From CALMFQ01 sp964495595 (lineage in GTDB: Bacteria; Pseudomonadota; Gammaproteobacteria; Burkholderiales; SCOH01), in the NCBI GenBank assembly GCA_964495595.1, contig CAZBWH010000012.1:1-57204 (forward strand): a stretch of DNA of 57,204 bases, read 5' to 3'. Shown here in pieces: positions 43,832-51,735 of the stretch (position 1 is the first letter of the stretch; the number at the start of each line of letters is the position of its first letter). Under the pieces are notes generated by a model. The model did no database searches. It was not told the origin of the DNA and was given only the letters and a program-made list of their open reading frames with translations. A program made the position numbers and the translations under genes.

Positions 43832-44635
43832 GTGATAGCCCTGTCCCTGATCATCGCTCTGGCTTATGCTGGATTGGCCTGGCACTTCTGGCGCACCCGA
43901 TGGCGCCCGTCAGCTGCCGCCCGCCCCCGACAAGAACAAGCCGCACTGCTGGCACTGCTCTGCGGCCACTGCGTCGTACTGTCGACCAGTTTCATCCAGA
44001 GCCCGGTTATGGGCTTTTCTGCGGGTGGCGCTCTGTCTCTGACCCTCTGGCTATCGGTGGCAATATTCTGGCTGGGCAGCTTCTTCTATCGCGTCGACGG
44101 CATTCAACCGATGTTGTTGGCGGCCGCAGCCGTGGCAACGCTGGCAGGAGCATTCAGCCCGATTCGCCACGCGTTTCAGGGCGTGGATTCTCCTGCGTTC
44201 CGGGCTCACATCATGGCTGCCATGCTTGCCTACAGCCTGCTCACCATTGCAGCACTCCTCGCCGCGCTGATGTCGATTGCCGACAAGCGCTTGCACCAAC
44301 ACACTCAAGCCAGCCTGAGCGCCAACCTCCCGCCCTTGCTTGGATTGGAGTCACTGCTATTCAAGACCTTGGGAGTCGGGTTCATATTGCTATCTGCGAC
44401 ACTGGGCAGTGGCGTACTGTTCTCGGAGCAGATCTTTCACCACCCGTTTCAGCTGACCCACAAAACTGTCTTTACCCTGATCGCCTGGCTGGTATTTGCC
44501 GCACTGCTGGCAGGGCGCCGCTTGCTCGGCTGGCGCGGCCGGACCGCTGTCCGCTGGACGCTGAGCGGCTTCAGCATTCTGCTACTGGCCTACGCCGGCT
44601 CCAAATTCGTGCTTGAAGTCATGCTGAATCGATAA
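43832..44635 (+). CDS. CcsA/HemX-like cytochrome c assembly membrane protein
   Basis: A 267-residue protein with about eight spans of the cytochrome C assembly (CcmC/CcsA/HemX) group (AFQGVDSPAFRAHIMAAMLAYSLLTIAALLAALM, then GLESLLFKTLGVGFILLSATLGSG, LTHKTVFTLIAWLVFAALLAGRR). The GTG at 43832 gives a hydrophobic N-terminus typical of the group; a TTG at 43796 would add 12 residues, and neither has a clear ribosome site. It is divergent from ffh and next to pilB, a pairing seen in related betaproteobacteria. The role in c-type cytochrome or haem handling is inferred from family. Confidence 0.85.
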   Translation: MIALSLIIALAYAGLAWHFWRTRWRPSAAARPRQEQAALLALLCGHCVVLSTSFIQSPVMGFSAGGALSLTLWLSVAIFWLGSFFYRVDGIQPMLLAAAAVATLAGAFSPIRHAFQGVDSPAFRAHIMAAMLAYSLLTIAALLAALMSIADKRLHQHTQASLSANLPPLLGLESLLFKTLGVGFILLSATLGSGVLFSEQIFHHPFQLTHKTVFTLIAWLVFAALLAGRRLLGWRGRTAVRWTLSGFSILLLAYAGSKFVLEVMLNR

Positions 44636-44907
44636 CCCTGCCGACCTGACTTCAGCACACACACCTGGCACATCAAGGCAATCCGGACACGGCAAGCCCA
44701 CGATGATCAATGGCCAGCCGCTTCAGGCAAGGCAACATCAGAAGCAACGGGCTCAACCGGTCAAAATTTACTTTCCGGAAAAAGCTTCCTAAACTGAACC
44801 GTTTGAGAATCCAAACAGGTGTCGGCCAAGCCAGCAGCGCATTTCACGGCCGACAGCCCGTAGCCCTTGACCCTGAACTCCATTCAGACTGCATACAGGT
44901 TGCAGAA

Positions 44908-46623
44908 GTGAACTCATCCAATCTTACCGGGCTGGCCCGGTCTCTGGTCCAGAACAAACTGCTACAGCAAGCAGACGCTGACGCCGTCGCCCAGCAGGCG
45001 GGCAATGCCGGCATTACCTTTATCCAGCAACTGGTAGTGAGCAAAAAACTCACTTCGGTGCAGATCGCCGAGTTTGCTGCGCAGACATTTGGCTTTCCGC
45101 TACTTGATCTTTCGGTAATCGACCCGGCCAACATCCCGCACAAGCTACTGGACCACAAACTGATGATCGGGCGGCGGATCCTGCCGCTTTTCAAACGTGG
45201 CAACAAGCTGTATGTAGCCATGTCCGACCCGACCAATCTGGCCGCACTGGAAGAAGCGAAATTCCAGACCAGCCTTGCCATCGACCCGGTAGTCGTAGAC
45301 GATCAACGCATTGGGCAGTACATCGAAAGGGCAGTCGAGGCCTCGGGCGCCAATCTGCAAAAACTCACTGGCGACGATATCGCGCTGGATGACATGGCAG
45401 GAGAAGAGTCGGAGGGCTCCGGCGGTGGTGGCGTGGAAGCCAATGCCGACGTCGATGACGCACCGATTGTTCGTTATGTTCAGAAGCTGCTGCTGGATGC
45501 GATCAACGGCGGGGCGTCGGACATCCATCTCGAGCCCTACGAGAAATTCTACCGGGTTCGCTACCGGACAGATGGCGTACTGCAGGAGGTTGGCCAGCCA
45601 CCGCTTGCGATCAAGGAAAAGATTGCTGCACGCATCAAGGTCATTTCCGGGCTAGACATATCCGAACGACGGGTGCCGCAAGATGGGCGAATGAAGCTTC
45701 GCCTTTCGGCAAACCGGGCGATCGATTTCCGCGTCAGCACCCTGCCAACCCTGTTTGGCGAAAAAATCTGTATGCGTATTCTCGATCCATCTTCGGCAAC
45801 ACTGGGGATTGACGCACTGGGTTACGAGCCGGATCAAAGAGCGGTGTTGATGAAAGCCATCAACCGCCCGTATGGCATGGTACTGGTAACCGGGCCGACC
45901 GGGTCTGGCAAAACTGTTTCGCTGTATACCTGCCTGAACATCCTCAACCAGCCGGGAATCAACATCTCCACTGCCGAAGACCCCGCCGAAATCAACTTGC
46001 CGGGGATCAACCAGGTCAATGTCAACGACAAGGCCGGACTGACCTTCGCTGCCGCGCTCAAGGCATTCCTGCGTCAAGATCCGGATATCATCATGGTGGG
46101 CGAGATCCGTGACCTGGAAACAGCGGACATTTCCATCAAGGCAGCACAGACTGGCCACATGGTGTTTTCCACCCTGCACACCAACGATGCCCCGACCACT
46201 CTGACGCGCATGATGAACATGGGCGTTGCGCCTTTCAACATCGCCAGCTCGGTCATCATGATTACGGCGCAGCGACTGGCGCGACGGCTGTGCAGCCAGT
46301 GTAAACGGCCCATTGACCTGCCGCCGGACGCCTTGTTGCGGGCAGGCTTTTCCGAAGAGGACCTGGATGGCAGTTGGAAGCCGCATGGGCCAGTAGGATG
46401 CGACACATGCAAAGGCTCCGGCTACAAGGGGCGTGTCGGGATCTATCAGGTCATGCCGATCAGTGAAGAAATGCAACGCATCATCATGAACAACGGCACA
46501 GCCATTGACATTGCGGATCAGGCCCAGCGCGAAGGCGTCAGAGACCTGCGTCAGTCCGGGCTGTTGAAGGTACGCCAAGGCCTGACCTCATTGGAAGAGG
46601 TCGAGGCAGTCACCAACGAATGA
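44908..46623 (+). CDS. pilB: Type IV pilus assembly ATPase PilB
   Basis: PilB powers pilus extension. The 571 residues contain the N-terminal MshEN/T2SSE-N domain (AAQTFGFPLLDLSVIDPANIP), Walker A GPTGSGKT, Asp and His boxes, Walker B IIMVGEIRDLETADI, and a tetra-Cys zinc site (CSQCKRP and CDTCKGSGYKGR). The start is GTG 44908 (VNSSNLTGLARSL), which fits the family. The 272-bp region upstream of it shows no gene. It is followed by pilC after 13 bp. Confidence 0.95.
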   Translation: MNSSNLTGLARSLVQNKLLQQADADAVAQQAGNAGITFIQQLVVSKKLTSVQIAEFAAQTFGFPLLDLSVIDPANIPHKLLDHKLMIGRRILPLFKRGNKLYVAMSDPTNLAALEEAKFQTSLAIDPVVVDDQRIGQYIERAVEASGANLQKLTGDDIALDDMAGEESEGSGGGGVEANADVDDAPIVRYVQKLLLDAINGGASDIHLEPYEKFYRVRYRTDGVLQEVGQPPLAIKEKIAARIKVISGLDISERRVPQDGRMKLRLSANRAIDFRVSTLPTLFGEKICMRILDPSSATLGIDALGYEPDQRAVLMKAINRPYGMVLVTGPTGSGKTVSLYTCLNILNQPGINISTAEDPAEINLPGINQVNVNDKAGLTFAAALKAFLRQDPDIIMVGEIRDLETADISIKAAQTGHMVFSTLHTNDAPTTLTRMMNMGVAPFNIASSVIMITAQRLARRLCSQCKRPIDLPPDALLRAGFSEEDLDGSWKPHGPVGCDTCKGSGYKGRVGIYQVMPISEEMQRIIMNNGTAIDIADQAQREGVRDLRQSGLLKVRQGLTSLEEVEAVTNE

Positions 46624-46636
46624 AATGAGGTAGCCG

Positions 46637-47863
46637 ATGGCAGTCGCACCGAAAAAAAACGCAGCCAAGCAACAGGTATATTCCTGGGAAGGCACCGACA
46701 AGAGCGGCAAGAAGGTCAAGGGGGAAATCAGTGCGGGCGGCGAAGCACAGGTCAACGCCATGCTGCGACGCCAGGGGGTGAAAGTCACCAAGGTCAGGAA
46801 GCAGCGCATGGCCATGGGCGGCAAGATCACCGAAAAGGATATTGCCTTGTTTACCCGGCAACTAGCCACCATGATGCAGTCAGGCGTCCCGCTGCTGCAG
46901 GCCTTTGACATCGTAGCCAAAGGACACAGCAACCCCGCCGTAACCAAGCTGCTGTTCGACATCAAAGCCGAGGTGGAAACCGGTAGCAGCCTGACCAACG
47001 CATTCCGCAAGCACCCATTGTATTTCGACGCACTATTCTGCAACCTGGTGCAAGCGGGCGAACAGGCAGGGATTCTGGATACACTCTTGGACAGGCTGGC
47101 GACGTACAAGGAAAAAATCCTATCCGTCAAGGCGAAAATCAAATCGGCAATGTTCTACCCCACCGCGGTTATTGTGGCTGCATTTGTCATTACCGCAGTC
47201 ATCATGATTTTTGTCATCCCGGCGTTCAAGGATCTGTTTTCCAACTTTGGCGCAGACCTTCCCGCTCCTACACAGATTGTCATCAGCATGTCCGATACAT
47301 TTGTGTCTTATTGGTGGGCGATTTTCGGGGTGTTATTTGGAACCGTATACAGCTTCATTGAGGCCAAAAAGCGTTCACGCAACCTACAAGCCAGCTTTGA
47401 TCGCTTCATGCTGAAAGCCCCCGTCTTTGGCGACATCATCCGTAAGGCAACGATAGCCCGCTGGGCCAGAACGCTCTCGACCATGTTTGCTGCAGGCGTA
47501 CCACTGGTTGAAGCGCTTGACTCGGTTGCAGGAGCCTCGGGCAATATCGTGTACTACAACGCCACAAAGAAAATCCAGTCCGAGGTCAGCACAGGCACCA
47601 GTCTCACGGTTGCGATGCAGAACGGTGAAGTGTTCCCCAACATGGTGTTACAGATGGTGGCCATCGGCGAAGAATCTGGCGCATTGGATTCTATGTTAAG
47701 CAAGGTGGCTGATTTTTTTGAAGAAGAAGTTGACAATGCAGTGGAATCGCTGTCCAGCCTGATGGAGCCAATCATCATGGTCATACTCGGCACGCTGATT
47801 GGCGGCTTGGTTGTAGCCATGTACCTGCCCATCTTCAAAATGGGCCAGGCAGTCGGCGGCTGA
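46637..47863 (+). CDS. pilC: Type IV pilus inner-membrane platform protein PilC
   Basis: A 408-residue GspF-type protein with two homologous cytoplasmic domains: TEKDIALFTRQLATMMQSGVPLLQAFDIV and KATIARWARTLSTMFAAGVPLVEALDSV. Three membrane helices occur; the C-terminal one is EPIIMVILGTLIGGLVVAMYLPIF. It is the platform on which PilB acts. GAGGTAGCC precedes the ATG. Confidence 0.96.
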   Translation: MAVAPKKNAAKQQVYSWEGTDKSGKKVKGEISAGGEAQVNAMLRRQGVKVTKVRKQRMAMGGKITEKDIALFTRQLATMMQSGVPLLQAFDIVAKGHSNPAVTKLLFDIKAEVETGSSLTNAFRKHPLYFDALFCNLVQAGEQAGILDTLLDRLATYKEKILSVKAKIKSAMFYPTAVIVAAFVITAVIMIFVIPAFKDLFSNFGADLPAPTQIVISMSDTFVSYWWAIFGVLFGTVYSFIEAKKRSRNLQASFDRFMLKAPVFGDIIRKATIARWARTLSTMFAAGVPLVEALDSVAGASGNIVYYNATKKIQSEVSTGTSLTVAMQNGEVFPNMVLQMVAIGEESGALDSMLSKVADFFEEEVDNAVESLSSLMEPIIMVILGTLIGGLVVAMYLPIFKMGQAVGG

Positions 47864-47888
47864 TTCTCCTGCCGCGGTTTGAAGCAGC

Positions 47889-47934
47889 CTGAATCCGTTC
47901 ATGCCATGGATACGCACGACATGAACGGATTCAG
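47889..47934. repeat. 15-bp perfect inverted repeat between pilC and pilD
   Basis: CTGAATCCGTTCATG (47889-47903) and CATGAACGGATTCAG (47920-47934) around a 16-base loop, with a further GCAG/CTGC pairing outside. It starts about 25 bases after the pilC stop. No T-run follows, so it may be a Rho-dependent or partial terminator, an mRNA stabiliser, or the core of a mobile repeat. Confidence 0.75.
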
Positions 47935-48067
47935 AATCTGCTACAAGCAGGCTGATGCCAACACCAGAAGTAACCAGCCTCTCCTGATCACCGCTGGATC
48001 ATCTCTTGCGTCGTGACATCATCGGCACGGCATCTTGTCGAGCCACGCCACCACTTACTGCCCCATC

Positions 48068-48931
48068 ATGGACATCTTGACCGCACTTCAAACTCACTTG
48101 CCGCTACTGATCGGCACCTGCCTCGTTGCAGGCCTGCTCATCGGCAGTTTTCTCAATGTCGTGATCCATCGACTACCCATCATGCTGGAGCGGGCTTGGC
48201 AGGCGGAATGTGCCTATGCCAGGGGCGAAGAGCCGATGCCACAGGAGGCATACAACCTGGTCGCCCCCAGATCGGCATGCCCTCAGTGTGGCCATGCAAT
48301 CAGTGCCGCGGAAAACATCCCGGTGGTCAGCTATCTGCTACTGGGGGGAAAGTGCCGGCAATGCAAGACCCCGATCAGCGCACGCTACCCCTTGGTCGAG
48401 CTACTGACCGGACTGGCCAGTGCGGCACTGGCGTGGCATTTCGGATTTGGCATTCCACTGGCCGGCGCACTGCTGTTCACCTGGACACTAATCGCGCTGA
48501 CCTTCATTGATTTCGACACCCAGCTGTTGCCCGACGACCTCACCCTGCCCCTGCTTTGGCTTGGGCTGGCATTCAATCTGCGACACACCTTTGTCAGCTT
48601 GCACCAGGCAGTCATTGGCGCCATGGTGGGATATCTGTTGTTGTGGAGTGTTTTCTGGCTTTTCAAGCTGATTCGAGGCAAAGAAGGCATGGGTTACGGC
48701 GACTTCAAGCTGCTGGCGGCGATGGGCGCATGGCTAGGCTGGCAGATGCTGCCACTGATCATCCTGCTGTCATCAGTCATTGGCGTAATTGCAGGCATTG
48801 TGGTCAACCTCCGCGCCAGCAAGGGGTTGAGCGCTCCGTTCGCCTTTGGCCCCTACCTGGCAATAGCAGGCATGATCGCCATGCTCTGGGGCGAAACACT
48901 GATGGCGCTTTATCTCGGCCCGGCGCAATGA
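48068..48931 (+). CDS. pilD: Prepilin peptidase / N-methyltransferase PilD
   Basis: A 287-residue bifunctional aspartic peptidase that cleaves and methylates type IV prepilins. There are two CxxC pairs (CPQC, CRQC) in the N-terminal cytoplasmic loop, and the catalytic aspartates are in FIDFDTQLLPDDLTLP and GMGYGDFKLLAAMGAWLGW. About seven membrane spans. ATG 48068 gives the usual N-terminus. Its stop overlaps the coaE start. Confidence 0.95.
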   Translation: MDILTALQTHLPLLIGTCLVAGLLIGSFLNVVIHRLPIMLERAWQAECAYARGEEPMPQEAYNLVAPRSACPQCGHAISAAENIPVVSYLLLGGKCRQCKTPISARYPLVELLTGLASAALAWHFGFGIPLAGALLFTWTLIALTFIDFDTQLLPDDLTLPLLWLGLAFNLRHTFVSLHQAVIGAMVGYLLLWSVFWLFKLIRGKEGMGYGDFKLLAAMGAWLGWQMLPLIILLSSVIGVIAGIVVNLRASKGLSAPFAFGPYLAIAGMIAMLWGETLMALYLGPAQ

Positions 48932-49542
48932 AGGCGGTCATCGGCCTGACGGGGGGTATCGGCTCGGGCAAGTCGACCGTTGCAAATATGCTGGCGGCCC
49001 AAGGTGCCACGGTGGTGGATACCGACCAGATCGCCCATCTACTGACCGCACCGGGAGGTACTGCGATTCCTGCCATCCGGCAAACTTTCGGTGAGGCCAG
49101 CCTCTCCGCAGATGGGGCAATGGACAGGCCACGCATGCGGGAGAGGGTATTTGCCGACGAGGCCGCCCGACGGCAGCTGGAAGCCATCCTGCATCCGATG
49201 ATCCGGAACACGGTATTGCAGGCCATGCAGCGGGCACATGGGCCATACATCTTGCTGGTGGTGCCGTTGCTGCTTGAAACCGGCGCCTATCGGGATTTGA
49301 TCAGCCGGATACTGGTGGTCGATGTGCCAGAAGCCGTCCAGAAACAGCGCACCATGCAGCGCAGCGGATTGTCCGCCAGCACCGTCGATGCCATCATGGC
49401 CAGCCAGGCCACCAGGGCTGCGCGGCTCGCTGCAGCCGATGATGTAGTCTGCAATCTGGGCAGCCCGGATGAGCTTCAGACATTGGTCAATGCCCTGCAT
49501 CAACGCTATCTGTCACTCTCCGGAGAGCATTCAAATTCATGA
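48928..49542 (+). CDS. coaE: Dephospho-CoA kinase CoaE
   Basis: CoaE phosphorylates dephospho-CoA in the last step of CoA synthesis. The 204 residues carry P-loop GLTGGIGSGKST at 6-17, DTDQIAHLL, HPMIRNTV and VVPLLLETG. ATG 48928 overlaps the pilD stop (ATGA). The pilD-coaE-zapD order is conserved in many beta- and gammaproteobacteria. Confidence 0.97.
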   Translation: MKAVIGLTGGIGSGKSTVANMLAAQGATVVDTDQIAHLLTAPGGTAIPAIRQTFGEASLSADGAMDRPRMRERVFADEAARRQLEAILHPMIRNTVLQAMQRAHGPYILLVVPLLLETGAYRDLISRILVVDVPEAVQKQRTMQRSGLSASTVDAIMASQATRAARLAAADDVVCNLGSPDELQTLVNALHQRYLSLSGEHSNS

Positions 49543-49621
49543 CAATGGGTAGAACATTTGTAAAATGACGCCCAATCACGCAAAATAGCCGATCAAACCC
49601 GGCAGCGAACCGTCATTTGTC

Positions 49622-50383
49622 GTGATCAGTTACGAATTCCCCCTCAACGAACGTATCCGTACCTTGCTACGGCTGGAAGATCTATTTTCCCGCTTCGGGT
49701 ATTTCGTCGCCAAAACCGACCCACAAGATCATCATTCTGCCTTGCTGGCACTGTTCGAAATCGTCGATGTTGCCAGCCGCGCTGACCTGAAATCGGAGCT
49801 GATACAGGAACTGGAGCGGCAGAAGCAAATTCTCGAGGGATTGCGCCACAACCCTCAGATCGCTGAAGATGCGCTTGAATCGGTGCTGACCGAGATCGAA
49901 GCCACGTCCAGCCGGCTGCTCGACATTGTCGGCCGTTTCGGCCAATACCTGCGTGAAAACGAATGGCTGATGTCGATCAAGCAGCGCACCAGCATTCCCG
50001 GAGGCGCCTGCGAATTTGACCTGCCATCCTATTTCTTCTGGCAACGCTGTTCAGCCCAGCACCGACAGAATGACCTGGCAGCCTGGGTGGCGCCCATGCT
50101 GCCGGTACGCGAGGGGCTGTCGATCGTATTGCGATTGCTGCGCGACAGTGGCAAGACCTTCCATTACCTCGCCAAGTCAGGCACCTTTCAGCAAATGTCG
50201 GGAGGAAAGCAATTCCAGTTGCTCAAGGTCAGCCTCGACGAACGCTGGCCCTGCGTCCCTGAGGTATCGGCCAACAAGTACGCCATCAACGTCCGTTTTC
50301 TGCAGCCGATGATCAATTCCAGCGACAAATCGCGCCAGTTCGATCAGGACACTCCCTTCGACCTGACCTATTTCAGCCTCTGA
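49622..50383 (+). CDS. zapD: Cell division protein ZapD
   Basis: ZapD (YacF) crosslinks FtsZ filaments at midcell. The 253-residue protein starts at GTG 49622 with ISYEFPLNERIRTLLRLEDLF and has the family's SIPGGACEFDLPSYFFW and KTFHYLAKSGTFQQM. The small zinc protein gene yacG, often next, is missing; the next gene is convergent. Confidence 0.95.
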   Translation: MISYEFPLNERIRTLLRLEDLFSRFGYFVAKTDPQDHHSALLALFEIVDVASRADLKSELIQELERQKQILEGLRHNPQIAEDALESVLTEIEATSSRLLDIVGRFGQYLRENEWLMSIKQRTSIPGGACEFDLPSYFFWQRCSAQHRQNDLAAWVAPMLPVREGLSIVLRLLRDSGKTFHYLAKSGTFQQMSGGKQFQLLKVSLDERWPCVPEVSANKYAINVRFLQPMINSSDKSRQFDQDTPFDLTYFSL

Positions 50384-50398
50384 TCGGCTGCAAGCCAC

Positions 50399-50429
50399 GC
50401 CCCTTGCTGCCTGGCACGGCAAGCAGGGC
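50399..50429. terminator. Hairpin between zapD and rlmN-like gene
   Basis: GCCCCTTGC pairs with GCAAG-CA-GGGC around an 11-base loop (2-base bulge) in the gap between convergent genes. No T-run is present. It may serve both directions. Confidence 0.4.
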
Positions 50430-50446
50430 GCGCCTCCCAGGCTGGC

Positions 50447-51487
50447 TCAACGGGTAGCAGACGCCGGCCGCAGCATGACGGTTTCACCCATGGCCCGCGC
50501 CCTCAACTGACCGCAACCACCATCGACATCCTGCCCGGCGCTGTTGCGGATCTTGGTCAGCACACCTCGGCTGTGCACATATTTGAGGATTTCGATCACC
50601 CGCGCAGGCTCCGGGCGCTGGTACGCGTCTCCCTCCAGGCTGTTGAACGGGATCAGGTTGAGGATGGCGTATTTGCCCTTGAGCAGGCGCAGGATTGCAT
50701 CCAGCTCGTCCTGACCGTCGTTGACGCCTTTAAGCAGCGTCCACTGGTACTGAATGGGATAACCCACCTGGCGCGCATACTGCTCACCCAACTCAACCAG
50801 CTCGTCCGGTGCGATTTTCGGCGCCTTGGGCAGCAAATGCTCACGCAACGCCGCCTTGGTGGTATGCAGCGACAACGCCAGCGCCGGCTTGACCCGTTGC
50901 TGGGGCAGCAGTTCAAACACGCGCCGGTCACCAACGGTGGAAAACACCAGACTCTTGTGGCCGATGCGACCATCGGTGCCGAGCAGGTCGATCGCTTCCA
51001 GCACGTTGGCGAGGTTGTGTGCCGGCTCCCCCATTCCCATGAACACGACCTTTTTCACCGGCCGCAGACGACGTGCCAGCACCACCTGGGCGATGATTTC
51101 AGCACTGGAAAGCTGGCGCAGCAGGCCGCTCTTGCCTGTCATGCAGAAACGGCAGGCCACCGCGCAGCCAAGCTGGGTCGAGACACACAGACCGTCGCGC
51201 GGCAACAGTACGCTTTCCACCAACTGCCCGTCGGCCAGCTCGACCAGTAACCGCACCGAGCCGTCGGCCGCCTGGCATTCGGAGTGGATACGCGCCAGAC
51301 CAGCCAACTGCCTTGCCAGTTGTGGCAGATAGCCGCGCACCGCTACCGGCAGGAAATTGTCTGCCAGTTGCCGACGGCGGCAGGCATCGAGCGGCTTGTC
51401 CTGTAACCAGGCACGCAGGATTCGGTCGCGATGCACCGGCAAGGCGCCCAGTTCGGCAAGATGTTGAGCAATATCGCTGATTCGCAT
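50447..51487 (-). CDS. RlmN-like rRNA methyltransferase paralogue
   Basis: A 346-residue radical SAM protein of the RlmN/Cfr family, about 30 residues shorter than typical RlmN. The cluster motif is CAVACRFC (Cys108, 112, 115), then VVFMGMGEPAHNLANVLEAIDLL, LALSLHTTKAALREHLLP and the methyl-carrying Cys325 in DVDGGCGQLRA. Both catalytic Cys are present, so C2 methylation of an RNA adenine is likely. The divergent start and length suggest it is not the housekeeping RlmN, which is normally in the ndk-pilF region and not in this window. Confidence 0.82.
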   Translation of the reverse strand: MRISDIAQHLAELGALPVHRDRILRAWLQDKPLDACRRRQLADNFLPVAVRGYLPQLARQLAGLARIHSECQAADGSVRLLVELADGQLVESVLLPRDGLCVSTQLGCAVACRFCMTGKSGLLRQLSSAEIIAQVVLARRLRPVKKVVFMGMGEPAHNLANVLEAIDLLGTDGRIGHKSLVFSTVGDRRVFELLPQQRVKPALALSLHTTKAALREHLLPKAPKIAPDELVELGEQYARQVGYPIQYQWTLLKGVNDGQDELDAILRLLKGKYAILNLIPFNSLEGDAYQRPEPARVIEILKYVHSRGVLTKIRNSAGQDVDGGCGQLRARAMGETVMLRPASATR

Positions 51488-51502
51488 GAGGTGGGCATGG
51501 TA

Positions 51503-51730
51503 TCACTCGCCGGCTGTGGCTGCAGCAACCAGCCGAACAGCCGTGGTGCGGGCGCCCGAAAGCTGCTCCTCAATACCCAGGACCACCGTATCCAGCAGCA
51601 CCCCGCACACCTGGCCGACGCTGGAGGCCGGACCGGTGCTGACCAGCAGCGCCTGTTTGCCTTCAACAGCCGCCAGCACTGCCGTGGCACAGGCAATCGA
51701 GGCTTTGCCGACGCCCCCATAGAGGCGCCC
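51503..51730 (-). pseudogene. Decayed 5' fragment of a second arsA
   Basis: Translated on the minus strand, the fragment reads GGVGKASIACATAV, then QALLVSTGPASSVGQVCG, then TVVLGIEEQLSGARTT, and ends at a stop 51503-51505. The order follows ArsA residues 17 to about 117 of the gene at 53970-55745 almost word for word. About 40 codons between VGQV and VLPDAVV are missing in frame. The P-loop Thr has become Ala (GGVGKA) and the Asp of STDPAS is Gly, so it cannot be a working ATPase. It lies just after the ATP-grasp gene. Confidence 0.8.
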
Positions 51731-51735
51731 TCTGA

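Noticed and set aside
44655..44690. Sigma-54-like TGGCAC...GC upstream of pilB
   Set aside because: The GG-to-GC spacing is one base short of the required spacing, and pilB is not normally sigma-54 dependent.
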